A DNA stretch of 26,105 nt from a virus: IMG/VR virus record IMGVR_UViG_3300035670_001120, positions 1 through 26,105 of that record. One strand, 5' to 3'. The notes under the pieces were generated by a model. The model saw only the letters and a list, made by a program, of their open reading frames with translations, did no database searches and was not told the DNA's origin. Every line of letters starts with the position of its first letter. The stretch's first letter is position 1. The position numbers were made by a program, and so were the translations under genes. Shown here in pieces: positions 1 through 5,056 of this stretch.

Positions 1-478
1 TTTCAATGTCTGAACTACTTAAATCTAGTTCATCAATTGAGTTAAAATCTAATTTATCAAAATATGGACAATGAAAATATAAATCTCCTCTACTTTCTGT
101 TATTAAATCATAATCCCATATCTTTTCAATATCTAATATATTTGTGATATGCTCTAAAATCCAATCGTTATCATAATAATCTATATTAAAGATTTCATCT
201 TGTTTTTCTACAAATTGTAACAGAGTCCCTAAATTTTCATCTTCAATATTATCATTATAACAAGATAATCTATCACTTAAGCTAAATTTATAATCGTCAT
301 AAGAGTCTAAAACCTTATAGTAATGTTTTTCATCTTGTCCATTTATTGCAAGAAGTGAAATGTCTTCTATAAATCTGTTTAAATCCACTTCATGACCATA
401 ATCATTTAATACATTTAATCTTTTATTGATTAAAGTTCCAAAATTCTCTTTAATATATGTTTTTAGTTCTGTTTTCAT
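1..478 (-). CDS. Unknown protein, C-terminus cut off by window edge
   Basis: An open frame reads leftward from the ATG at 478-476 and is still open at base 2, giving about 159 visible residues. It begins MKTELKTYIKENFGTLINK. It is acidic and rich in Asp, Tyr and Leu, with no membrane segment and no motif that I recognise. The gap to the next leftward gene upstream (stop at 513) is only about 34 bases, so it is probably the distal part of the same leftward operon. The short leader carries a small CTGAGACTGAG direct repeat on the minus strand just before the start. The absence of stops over 478 bases in such AT-rich DNA supports it being real. Function unknown. Confidence 0.7.
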   Translation of the reverse strand, partial: MKTELKTYIKENFGTLINKRLNVLNDYGHEVDLNRFIEDISLLAINGQDEKHYYKVLDSYDDYKFSLSDRLSCYNDNIEDENLGTLLQFVEKQDEIFNIDYYDNDWILEHITNILDIEKIWDYDLITESRGDLYFHCPYFDKLDFNSIDELDLSSSDIE

Positions 479-512
479 TTTTCTCAGTCTCAGTTTATTA
501 TATTTTGTTTTG

Positions 513-767
513 TTAATCTTCAGTATTATAAATACTATCTTTTAAATCTTTTCTCACATAATCCAAATATTTATTTATTTCTTCTATATTTGCTTTTAAT
601 CTGTCCATTTCTATATAAATATATTCTAGGTTTTGTTTTCCCCTTAATGATTTAAAATATTTATCCACTTCTTTTTTATGACTTAATTTAAATTTTTGGT
701 GATTTTCCATAATATGAGCTAAACTTTTTTTAATCTCCATATGAATAGTAAGTAAATCTTTGTCCAT
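513..767 (-). CDS. Small coiled-coil protein
   Basis: This is an 84-residue charged protein, MDKDLLTIHMEIKKSL onward. Hydrophobic residues are spaced in heptad fashion over residues 1-35 and 50-75, consistent with a helical hairpin or coiled coil. There are no Cys residues and no membrane segment. It sits in the leftward operon, 15 bases downstream of the stop of the 44-aa zinc-ribbon gene. The start codon follows an A-rich leader without a Shine-Dalgarno sequence. I do not recognise a family; small helical proteins of this kind are common among early viral genes. Confidence 0.65.
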   Translation of the reverse strand: MDKDLLTIHMEIKKSLAHIMENHQKFKLSHKKEVDKYFKSLRGKQNLEYIYIEMDRLKANIEEINKYLDYVRKDLKDSIYNTED

Positions 768-782
768 TTTCTATTCTGTTGT

Positions 783-917
783 TTATTCTCCTAGTTTTAT
801 AAAAATAGGATTCAATAATGTTTTTCTACAACAAGTGCAAGAAACATATTTCATTTTACTTTTAGTGACCCATTCATAATTACAAGAGCTACATTTTATT
901 TTATTTTCTTTTTCCAT
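783..917 (-). CDS. 44-residue zinc-ribbon protein
   Basis: This short frame encodes 44 residues with two Cys pairs: CSSC at residues 9-12 and CTCC at 27-30. An aromatic GYEW-like stretch (NYEW) follows the first knuckle. This is the classic layout of a minimal zinc ribbon (CxxC, about 14 residues, CxxC), as in many archaeal and phage small DNA- or RNA-binding proteins. It reads leftward between the coiled-coil gene (15 bases downstream) and the palindromic promoter region at 999-1034. The leader contains an inverted repeat at 933-950. Target and role are unknown; nucleic-acid or protein binding is an inference from the fold. Confidence 0.72.
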   Translation of the reverse strand: MEKENKIKCSSCNYEWVTKSKMKYVSCTCCRKTLLNPIFIKLGE

Positions 918-932
918 TTTTGTTTATTTTGT

Positions 933-950
933 CTACTTTTTTAAAAGTAG
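933..950 (-). other. Inverted repeat in leader of the zinc-ribbon gene
   Basis: CTACTTTT (933-940) and AAAAGTAG (943-950) are perfectly complementary with a 2-base spacer. In the leftward transcript this would form a hairpin about 16 bases before the ATG at 917. It could be a translational control hairpin, a protein operator, or chance in AT-rich DNA. Confidence 0.4.
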
Positions 951-998
951 TTGTTCTATTTTTTTATTAATTAATCACACTTATACGTTTATTATAAG

Positions 999-1034
999 TA
1001 TTTATAAGAGTAAGTATACTTATACTTATAAATA
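999..1034. promoter_or_regulatory. 36-bp near-perfect palindrome with opposed TATA boxes
   Basis: TATTTATAAG (999-1008) is the exact reverse complement of CTTATAAATA (1025-1034), and the centre TAAGTATACTTA (1011-1022) is itself a perfect 12-bp palindrome. Only two symmetric positions mismatch. Each arm is a usable archaeal TATA box, so the site could fire leftward towards the zinc-ribbon gene (start 917) and rightward towards the hairpin/T9 signal at 1100-1135. A dimeric regulator could bind the centre. Confidence 0.55.
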
Positions 1035-1055
1035 TATGCTTTTTTTTAGTTTATT

Positions 1056-1135
1056 TGTTTTAATCTTTGCTTAAATATTATTAGTTATTTTTTGTAACTA
1101 TGTAACAGTAAAAAGGTTACATCTACTTTTTTTTT
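1056..1135 (+). ncRNA. Possible small rightward RNA ending in a hairpin and T9
   Basis: The rightward TATA arm of the palindrome (TTATAAATA, from 1026) predicts a start near 1056. A 7-bp hairpin, ATGTAAC (1100-1106) with GTTACAT (1116-1122), is followed four bases later by nine T residues (1127-1135). This is a terminator-like signal on the plus strand with no rightward gene before it, which implies a short untranslated RNA of about 80 bases. It is speculative because the region is very AT-rich. Confidence 0.3.
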
Positions 1136-1194
1136 ACTAAAAGCCAAAATCAAAAAGTTTTTTTTTTATTTTCCTCAAGTCGATTTTGTACTCA

Positions 1195-1214
1195 AAAAGT
1201 GGTATGTCACTTTT
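1195..1214 (-). terminator. Leftward terminator-like hairpin
   Basis: AAAAGTG (1195-1201) pairs with CACTTTT (1208-1214) around a 6-base loop. Read leftward, the stem runs into a T5 tract. It lies 22 bases after the stop of the 40-aa leftward ORF, so it probably ends the operon that starts near 1948. Confidence 0.5.
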
Positions 1215-1235
1215 AATTATAACTTAGTGACAAAT

Positions 1236-1358
1236 TTAATCAAATTTTAAAGTTAAATCTTTAATTTTTTGGTTAATTTTCGCCTTAATATCTTGATTTT
1301 TAGTAAATTCTCTTGAAATTTCTAAATTTTGTTTAATTTTTAACATTTGATAGTTCAT
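1236..1358 (-). CDS. 40-residue hypothetical protein
   Basis: The frame starts at ATG 1358-1356 and stops at 1238-1236. The product (MNYQMLKIKQNLEISREFTK...) is Lys/Ile rich and predicted helical, without Cys or membrane segments. It lies 34 bases after the 128-aa gene in the same direction and just before a leftward terminator-like hairpin, so it would be the last gene of that small operon. At this size in AT-rich DNA it could be a chance ORF; position and strand are its main support. Confidence 0.45.
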   Translation of the reverse strand: MNYQMLKIKQNLEISREFTKNQDIKAKINQKIKDLTLKFD

Positions 1359-1392
1359 TTTTTATAGTTCTGTAATCTTTCCCCACCTGAAT

Positions 1393-1779
1393 TTAATTTT
1401 CTTCAAGTTCGCTTAATATCCAATTACTCACGCTTTCGAAAGCGTACCAACTTAATAGATTCAATAATTGTTCTTCACTGTCTACATTATTGCAACCATT
1501 AAGAGAAGCTATAAAAGACATAATATTATTAAATCCTAAGTTCTCACTATCTTCTTGTAATAAATCCCATATTTCAGTTTTAAACTTTTGATAATATTCA
1601 TTAGTATCTTTGTAATAAATTAAATGGCTAACGCTACCACTTATACAACCATGATGGCATACATCTTGTAAGTGTCCCTTAATATTATCACAATCAAGAT
1701 AATAATCAATAATATCTTGTTGTAAGGCGTTTTGAGTCTTTTTAAGAAGACTTTTTAGTTTTATTTTATCTGTTGTCAT
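1393..1779 (-). CDS. 128-aa phage-type protein (DUF7222-like signature)
   Basis: The 128-residue acidic protein carries a central stretch HHGCISGSVSHLIYYKDT (about residues 42-59), followed by a Tyr-rich helix, an acidic EIWDLLQEDSE helix and a C-terminal LLNLLSWYAFESV. From memory this order (GC-SG-V--LIYY-DT, then a WYAFE-like end) matches a widespread family of small uncharacterised phage proteins that I believe is DUF7222; I cannot verify the assignment here. Its ATG overlaps the TGA of the 42-aa membrane protein (ATGA), and an AGAGGT sequence lies about 10 bases upstream, so the two are translationally coupled. The role is unknown; it probably belongs to early accessory functions. Confidence 0.75.
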   Translation of the reverse strand: MTTDKIKLKSLLKKTQNALQQDIIDYYLDCDNIKGHLQDVCHHGCISGSVSHLIYYKDTNEYYQKFKTEIWDLLQEDSENLGFNNIMSFIASLNGCNNVDSEEQLLNLLSWYAFESVSNWILSELEEN

Positions 1780-1904
1780 TTTTTATTATACCTCTTACTA
1801 TTAATATTATATACATACTTAGGTTTACTCTGTACATATAACCCAATTATCCACCCTATGCAAAAGCATAGTACTATAAATAAATATATTGTTGTGTTGT
1901 CCAT
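1776..1904 (-). CDS. 42-residue single-span membrane protein
   Basis: The frame from ATG 1904-1902 to TGA 1778-1776 encodes 42 residues. A short polar N-terminus is followed by one hydrophobic segment at about residues 6-23 (IYLFIVLCFCIGWIIGLY) and then a basic, Tyr/Asn/Lys-rich tail, so the topology is probably N-out/C-in. Its stop overlaps the ATG of the 128-aa gene. It is the first gene of the leftward operon, behind a TATA box (1971-1979) and a structured leader. Small viral membrane proteins of this kind may act in lysis, superinfection exclusion or signalling; no family is recognised. Confidence 0.65.
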   Translation of the reverse strand: MDNTTIYLFIVLCFCIGWIIGLYVQSKPKYVYNINSKRYNKK

Positions 1905-1915
1905 TTGTTATAATT

Positions 1916-1948
1916 GAGTGATTCCTTTTCTCTGTCTCTCTCTCACTC
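1916..1948 (-). promoter_or_regulatory. 5'-terminal stem in leader of the leftward operon
   Basis: Read leftward, GAGTGA (1948-1943) pairs with TCACTC (1921-1916) around a 21-base purine-rich loop. The predicted transcription start, 31 bases from the first base of the TATA box at 1979, falls exactly on the first base of this stem. Confidence 0.4.
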
Positions 1949-1970
1949 ATAATATAACTAATACTAATAA

Positions 1971-1979
1971 CCATATAAA
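1971..1979 (-). promoter_or_regulatory. TATA box of the leftward operon
   Basis: The minus strand reads TTTATATGG from 1979 to 1971. Spacing of about 30 bases puts the start at 1948-1949 and leaves a leader of about 44 bases before the ATG at 1904. Confidence 0.5.
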
Positions 1980-2012
1980 CTTATGTTGTCATATTATAGT
2001 AATAACAAATTA

Positions 2013-2021
2013 TATATAAAT
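2013..2021 (+). promoter_or_regulatory. Possible upstream rightward TATA box
   Basis: TATATAAAT in an AT-rich run predicts a start near 2043. The following 70 bases are unusually purine- and G-rich (GGGGG at 2038-2042, then two GGGAG-type runs), and no convincing gene follows before 2195. It may be a second start for the rightward genes. Confidence 0.3.
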
Positions 2022-2165
2022 AAAAAACTTTTCATTAGGGGGTAGTAGTGACAAAATGGGAGAACTGGGAGTGAGAGTAGTCAACAAATAATTCGCAAAT
2101 CACTTTCAGCTCGTATATACTTTAAATAAAAAAACACAAAAACACTTTATAACACAACCCAAAGC

Positions 2166-2174
2166 TTTATAAAC
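2166..2174 (+). promoter_or_regulatory. TATA box of the nuclease operon
   Basis: TTTATAAAC begins 29 bases before the ATG at 2195, so the transcript is predicted to be leaderless. This fixes the start of the first rightward gene. Confidence 0.6.
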
Positions 2175-2194
2175 ATTTAAATTTAGAATAGTAT

Positions 2195-2680
2195 ATGGAA
2201 AAAGAAAAGAAATTGACTCCAGGAAGATTAAATGTAATCTTTGGAAAAAGTGGTGAGTTTTTAATTATTCACAAATTAATGGAACATAAACCCGAATATG
2301 AGATATACACACCCATATTAGATATGAATCATAGTGATTGTATAATAAGAAACCAAAAAGGAGATTATTTACGATTGCAAATAAAAACTTCTAGGGCTAG
2401 TCATAATGGAAATAAATTACATGCGGATGGTTCTATAGAAAAATATGCAAATATCCATTTAGGTGCAAATGTAGAAAATTTAAATTTTGATTATTTAGTT
2501 TGCGCAATATTAGACTTACAAAAAGAATCCTATTCTTATTATATAATTCCAAAAAAAGAAATAGAGCCATATTCTAATTGTGTGAGATTGACTATTAATC
2601 CTGTAGTATATCATAAATTCGACAATTATTTAGATTCTTGGCATTTATTAGACAATATACAAAATGGCACAAATGAATAA
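2195..2680 (+). CDS. PD-(D/E)XK-like nuclease
   Basis: The 161-aa product looks like a small PD-(D/E)XK endonuclease of the resolvase/restriction-like superfamily. It has an N-terminal helix with GKSGEFLI (about residues 17-24, candidate Glu), then a beta strand with Asp in NHSDCIIR (about 45-52), then LRLQIKTS (about 60-67), where QIK takes the place of the (D/E)xK signature. A KTS after the core strand is typical. The start is set by the TATA box 29 bases upstream. It overlaps the following ERCC4-type nuclease by 17 bases, so the two are probably co-translated and may work in viral DNA recombination, replication or host DNA degradation. The residue assignment is by eye; the specificity is unknown. 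Confidence 0.6.
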   Translation: MEKEKKLTPGRLNVIFGKSGEFLIIHKLMEHKPEYEIYTPILDMNHSDCIIRNQKGDYLRLQIKTSRASHNGNKLHADGSIEKYANIHLGANVENLNFDYLVCAILDLQKESYSYYIIPKKEIEPYSNCVRLTINPVVYHKFDNYLDSWHLLDNIQNGTNE

Positions 2681-3119
2681 ATCTCTAGTGTTGGTTGATA
2701 CTCGTGAGAAACTCGCCATACCATTCGAGAGATTCATCAAACGTAAGCTAAACGTGGGAGATTATTCTACACTTGCACTCGAGAATCGTTTTCACATAGA
2801 ACGTAAATCTGGAGCAGATTTATACGGTTCCATAATAGGCAAAAACCACGAGAGATTCCGTAAAGAATTCATAAGAGCCCAAACTAACCAGATACAAATC
2901 CATGTTATGATAGAATGTTCGGAATCTGACTTCTTGCAGAAGAAGTTCAGAGGTGCAGAGAGAATCAAGGGCAAAACAGAACCAGTCCTTAAAGCACTCC
3001 ACACTATGAGCGAGAAGTACGACTTCACATATGAGTTCTGTGGTGACCGAGATACAATGGAGCAAAGAATGCAAAGGCTTTTCTATCTTGCAGAATCTAA
3101 ATTACCGAAAACTATTTAA
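2664..3119 (+). CDS. ERCC4/XPF-family nuclease
   Basis: The 151-aa protein has the full ERCC4 nuclease signature: VDTREK at residues 11-16, VGDY at 31-34, and the catalytic HIERKSGADL at 44-53 (ERK plus the following Asp). A basic helix and an IEC strand follow. XPF/Mus81-family enzymes cut branched or flap DNA structures on one strand, so a role in viral replication forks or recombination intermediates is likely. It lacks the helix-hairpin-helix and helicase domains of cellular XPF, which is usual for stand-alone viral versions. The frame overlaps the upstream nuclease; the start could be ATG 2664 or the in-frame ATG 2673 (MNKSLVLV), which begins right before the first strand. Its base composition is less AT-rich than that of its neighbours, hinting at a different history. 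Confidence 0.88.
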   Translation: MAQMNKSLVLVDTREKLAIPFERFIKRKLNVGDYSTLALENRFHIERKSGADLYGSIIGKNHERFRKEFIRAQTNQIQIHVMIECSESDFLQKKFRGAERIKGKTEPVLKALHTMSEKYDFTYEFCGDRDTMEQRMQRLFYLAESKLPKTI

Positions 3120-3289
3120 ATTTTAAAATATTATAATTATTACTCCCTTATATTAATCTGGAGACGTCTAGAGGATTGTGCACAAATCTATTATAAGGCA
3201 AAATGTTTTATTGTTGTGGTAAAACCACCATCTTTAAGCTAGTCCATAGAGAGTAATTCTCTCTACTTTGTATAATTCTAACCAAAAAG

Positions 3290-3298
3290 TATATAAAT
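3290..3298 (+). promoter_or_regulatory. TATA box of the structured ncRNA
   Basis: TATATAAAT is preceded by the A-rich BRE-like ACCAAAAAG. A start about 29-30 bases downstream falls on the first bases of the 5' stem at 3319. Confidence 0.5.
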
Positions 3299-3318
3299 AA
3301 GGGTGTACCGTAGGTACT

Positions 3319-3519
3319 AGAAGTTAATTTCTCCGAGCCTCCTTAATCTCATCCAGATTTTAACTTCTGTAAGTATAGAATAACATTATTAATTTCCATT
3401 TGAACAATAGTTATTATTTTTGCATTGCCTATAGTTATTCAATTTAGAGTCGACATACTTCATCACCCCCTTATTTCTATACTTGCAATGCCTACGGCAC
3501 AACATTTAGTCTAATTTTT
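3319..3519 (+). ncRNA. Structured viral ncRNA with a candidate pseudoknot
   Basis: Helix 1 pairs AGAAGTTAA (3319-3327) with TTAACTTCT (3360-3368). It is extended by an adjacent hairpin AATCT/AGATT (3345-3349 with 3355-3359), leaving a 17-base pyrimidine-rich bulge that contains CCTCC. Helix 2 pairs AAGTATAGAA (3371-3380) with TTCTATACTT (3475-3484). GCATTGC (3422-3428), inside the loop of helix 2, pairs with GCAATGC (3485-3491), which directly abuts helix 2, so the two would stack as an H-type pseudoknot. A T5 tract at 3515-3519 could end the RNA. There is no ORF. All pairings are exact by eye, but only one copy exists, so there is no covariation. Confidence 0.5.
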
Positions 3520-3527
3520 CCGAAAGG

Positions 3528-3536
3528 TTTATATAG
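3528..3536 (+). promoter_or_regulatory. BRE-TATA promoter
   Basis: CGAAAGG immediately precedes TTTATATAG, a textbook archaeal BRE plus TATA box. It starts 30 bases before the ATG at 3558, predicting a leaderless mRNA. Confidence 0.7.
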
Positions 3537-3558
3537 TAGTATATACTAAATACTACTA
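3534..3558 (+). promoter_or_regulatory. Operator-like inverted repeat over the transcription start
   Basis: TAGTAGTAT (3534-3542) and ATACTACTA (3550-3558) are exact reverse complements separated by 7 bases. The repeat runs from the TATA box to the A of the start codon, the place where archaeal repressors usually block polymerase. Confidence 0.5.
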
Positions 3559-3833
3559 TGGTAAACGTAATAAGATTTTATACTTGTGCAGATTGCAATC
3601 AGAGATATGCAATGAAAGTAGGTCAGCATTTTAAAATGTTTAAAACTAATGAAGCAGCTTTAGTATGTGATGATTGTTTTTTCGAGAACAGTTCATGGAA
3701 AGAATATGAGAGGTTTGCAGACAATCAATCTACAATTAATGTATTACTGCAGACACTTTCAGTTCCAGTGGAAAAACCTAAAAAATCTAAAAAAAGAGCA
3801 AAGCAGCATGGTAAAAATTCAAAGACTAAATAA
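3558..3833 (+). CDS. Zinc-finger protein with a basic tail
   Basis: The 91-residue protein has two Cys knuckles, CADC (residues 10-13) and CDDC (37-40), spaced as in a small zinc ribbon. A helical middle follows, then a strongly basic tail from residue 73 on (KPKKSKKRAKQHGKNSK). A zinc ribbon plus basic tail suggests a nucleic-acid-binding protein, possibly a transcription regulator. The start is fixed by the BRE-TATA element 30 bases upstream. Because an operator-like inverted repeat covers its own promoter, autoregulation is plausible but unproven. Its end overlaps the next small gene by 26 bases. Confidence 0.7.
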   Translation: MVNVIRFYTCADCNQRYAMKVGQHFKMFKTNEAALVCDDCFFENSSWKEYERFADNQSTINVLLQTLSVPVEKPKKSKKRAKQHGKNSKTK

Positions 3834-3966
3834 ACAGCCACCAGTACATACTATAGCATTGACTAAAGAGGTATTGGAAAGCACTGGCTGGGTACAAGGA
3901 GATGTAATCTCTGAAACTGTAATCGAACACCAAGGAGTAAAGAAAGTACTTCTGCAAAAAGACTAA
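3808..3966 (+). CDS. 52-residue AbrB/SpoVT-like protein
   Basis: A longer open frame exists from 3667, but the upstream part overlaps the zinc-finger gene and has no sensible composition. The ATG at 3808 gives 52 residues whose core, HTIALTKEVLESTGWVQGDV (14-33), resembles the swapped-hairpin AbrB fold: a strand, a short helix ending in GW, then GDV, followed by a GVKKVLL strand. Archaeal AbrB-like proteins bind DNA as dimers and act as regulators or antitoxins. It overlaps the preceding gene by 26 bases and is followed 2 bases later by the RNA ligase. The family call is from pattern only. Confidence 0.6.
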   Translation: MVKIQRLNKQPPVHTIALTKEVLESTGWVQGDVISETVIEHQGVKKVLLQKD

Positions 3967-3968
3967 AA

Positions 3969-4580
3969 ATGAAACAATTGACACTATACCCTAAAACTGT
4001 AAGATATAAAGTAAGCGAAATTACTATCACTGAAAAATTAGATGGAAGTAATTTAGGTTTTTTCAAACTAAATGGTCAATTATTGATTGCACAAAGAAAT
4101 AATGTTTATTTTGAAAGCGAATTAGATGGCGCAGTTTCATATAAAGGTTTAAGAGATTGGTTAAACACATTTGGAGAAATATTAAAAAATGAATTATTAG
4201 AAGGTTCAGGAGTATTTGGTGAGTGGATAGGTATGGGTCAGATTAAATATGGTGATAATTTAAAGCATAAATTTTATATATTTGCAAAAGCTAACATAAA
4301 TGAAAATTTCGAGATTAGAAATCTAAATTATGAGCGAGAATTGTTAATTTATCCGTTCCAGTCTAAAAAAATACCATTTTTTATAGATATAGTTCCTGAA
4401 GTATATACAGGTAATGCAATCCTTACATTAGATTTCCTTAATCACCTGTACGAGGTTTATTGTGTTCAAGTAAGCTATAGAAAAGTAGAAGGTTTTGTGA
4501 TTAATAATAATAATACAATCCAAAAATATATAAGATATAAAGACGGTAAGTTTGAAGACCATAAAACTAAAGGTGACTAA
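3969..4580 (+). CDS. RNA ligase (Rnl2-like adenylation domain)
   Basis: The 203-aa protein carries the nucleotidyltransferase motifs of ATP-dependent RNA ligases in order. Motif I is TEKLDGSN, with the adenylated Lys at residue 23. Motif III is GVFGEWIG (81-88), motif IIIa is KFYIFAK (101-107) and motif IV is VEGFVI (173-178). Motif V lies in IQKYIRYKDGKF (184-195). It is a single adenylation domain, shorter than T4 Rnl2 (about 330 aa), and has no C-terminal domain. Phage RNA ligases repair tRNAs or other RNAs cleaved by host defence nucleases; a DNA nick-ligase role is less likely but cannot be excluded. It follows the AbrB-like gene by 2 bases and precedes the next gene by 3, so it is part of the same operon. 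Confidence 0.85.
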   Translation: MKQLTLYPKTVRYKVSEITITEKLDGSNLGFFKLNGQLLIAQRNNVYFESELDGAVSYKGLRDWLNTFGEILKNELLEGSGVFGEWIGMGQIKYGDNLKHKFYIFAKANINENFEIRNLNYERELLIYPFQSKKIPFFIDIVPEVYTGNAILTLDFLNHLYEVYCVQVSYRKVEGFVINNNNTIQKYIRYKDGKFEDHKTKGD

Positions 4581-4583
4581 AAA

Positions 4584-4982
4584 ATGAAAATAATTGATAT
4601 GGACTCTGAGGAATTCAAGAATGTTAAAGTACCAGAAGAGTTAATTCTATCAAACAATACTAATCTATTAGACATTACTCCAGAAAAGTGGAAGGAATTG
4701 GTCGAGGAGATGAATAATCCTGTAGAAGTACAAAAAGAGGTCGCAGCTAAGATGAAATTGTTCGTGGACCATCAAATGCGACAAGATATTAAGGAATATG
4801 GTAAGCTAACAGAAAGCACAAGGAAATATTTAAATGATTATACTACACTTTTATCTGATTTACATAAAAACTTACATGGTAGCAAGTTAAATACTGAGAT
4901 AAATATCGTATCGCATGCCCAAATTTCTGCAAAAATTAGACAAGCCTCAAGAATAATTGATACTAAATCCGAAGAAAAATGA
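4584..4982 (+). CDS. Helical protein of unknown function (possible small terminase)
   Basis: The 132-residue product is acidic to neutral and predicted mostly helical, for example TPEKWKELVEEM (about 32-43) and a long helix through DHQMRQDIKEYGKL. No Cys or membrane segments are seen. It is the first gene of the packaging-side block. Its position before the large terminase, its size and its helical character would suit a small terminase subunit, but the two are separated by homing endonuclease genes and other ORFs, and no helix-turn-helix is clear. Its TGA stop begins the first homing endonuclease cassette. I would annotate it as hypothetical. Confidence 0.65.
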   Translation: MKIIDMDSEEFKNVKVPEELILSNNTNLLDITPEKWKELVEEMNNPVEVQKEVAAKMKLFVDHQMRQDIKEYGKLTESTRKYLNDYTTLLSDLHKNLHGSKLNTEINIVSHAQISAKIRQASRIIDTKSEEK

Positions 4983-4987
4983 CAACA

Positions 4988-4996
4988 TTTATAAAT
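4988..4996 (+). promoter_or_regulatory. TATA box of HNH cassette 1
   Basis: TTTATAAAT begins 31 bases before the first base of the RNA element at 5019. A 10-bp palindrome AGTATATACT lies at 5002-5011. The 29 bases from TGA onward match cassette 2 (6901) perfectly before diverging. Confidence 0.65.
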
Positions 4997-5018
4997 AATC
5001 AAGTATATACTTTATTTA

Positions 5019-5056
5019 GGTGGATGCCACGAACATCTACCGTCTTTTCGTGGAAG
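5019..5056 (+). promoter_or_regulatory. Kissing-loop/pseudoknot leader, copy 1
   Basis: Helix A is GGTGGATG (5019-5026) with CATCTACC (5034-5041), including one G-U pair. Its 7-base loop CCACGAA (5027-5033) is the exact complement of TTCGTGG (5047-5053). That second strand is itself framed by CTT (5044-5046) and AAG (5054-5056), a 3-bp stem. The ATG follows at once at 5057. Copies 2 and 3 have the same layout with different sequences. Confidence 0.75.

Larger units (their letters stand above)
918..1235. other. 318-base stretch without a protein gene, rich in inverted repeats
   Basis: No credible ORF is seen on either strand. It holds a leader hairpin (933-950), a 36-bp palindrome with opposed TATA boxes (999-1034), a rightward hairpin plus T9 (1100-1135) and a leftward terminator-like hairpin (1195-1214). 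Long T runs lie at 1127-1135 and 1158-1167. The combination suggests divergent transcription from the palindrome. It could also be a replication origin, although nothing proves this. Confidence 0.5.
3120..3557 (+). other. 438-base gap with hairpins, an ncRNA and two promoters
   Basis: No supported protein gene lies here. The left part holds simple hairpins: AGACGTCT (3162-3169), GTGGT/ACCAC (3216-3228) and TAGAGAG/CTCTCTA (3247-3265). A TATA box follows at 3290-3298, then a predicted structured RNA (3319-3519), then the promoter and operator of the gene at 3558. Confidence 0.7.

Noticed and set aside
2056-2091. Mini-ORF of 11 codons after the 2013 TATA box
   Set aside because: It is too short and without context support; the G-rich stretch is more likely leader sequence.
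3120-3557. tRNA gene in the large gap
   Set aside because: No GTTCGA-type T arm, no consistent acceptor stem and no anticodon arm could be found. The structure seen is of another kind.
4979-5056. N-terminal extension [11 protein letters not shown]... of HNH 1 (and the matching one at 6900-6977 of HNH 2)
   Set aside because: The codons coincide with a TATA box, a palindrome and the paired RNA element. Paralogue 3 lacks this peptide, and similarity between the proteins begins at the downstream Met. I treat these as untranslated or only rarely translated.
5019-5056. Self-cleaving ribozyme of HDV type
   Set aside because: The strand order (A, B, A', B') matches the pseudoknot core, but there is no P3 or P1.1 and no room for the catalytic C region. 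A plain kissing loop or pseudoknot explains it better.
5019-5056. OMEGA/HEARO-type guide RNA beside an HNH gene
   Set aside because: Those RNAs are much longer and accompany IscB-type proteins with RuvC parts. Here the HNH proteins are NUMOD4 homing enzymes and the element is about 38 bases.
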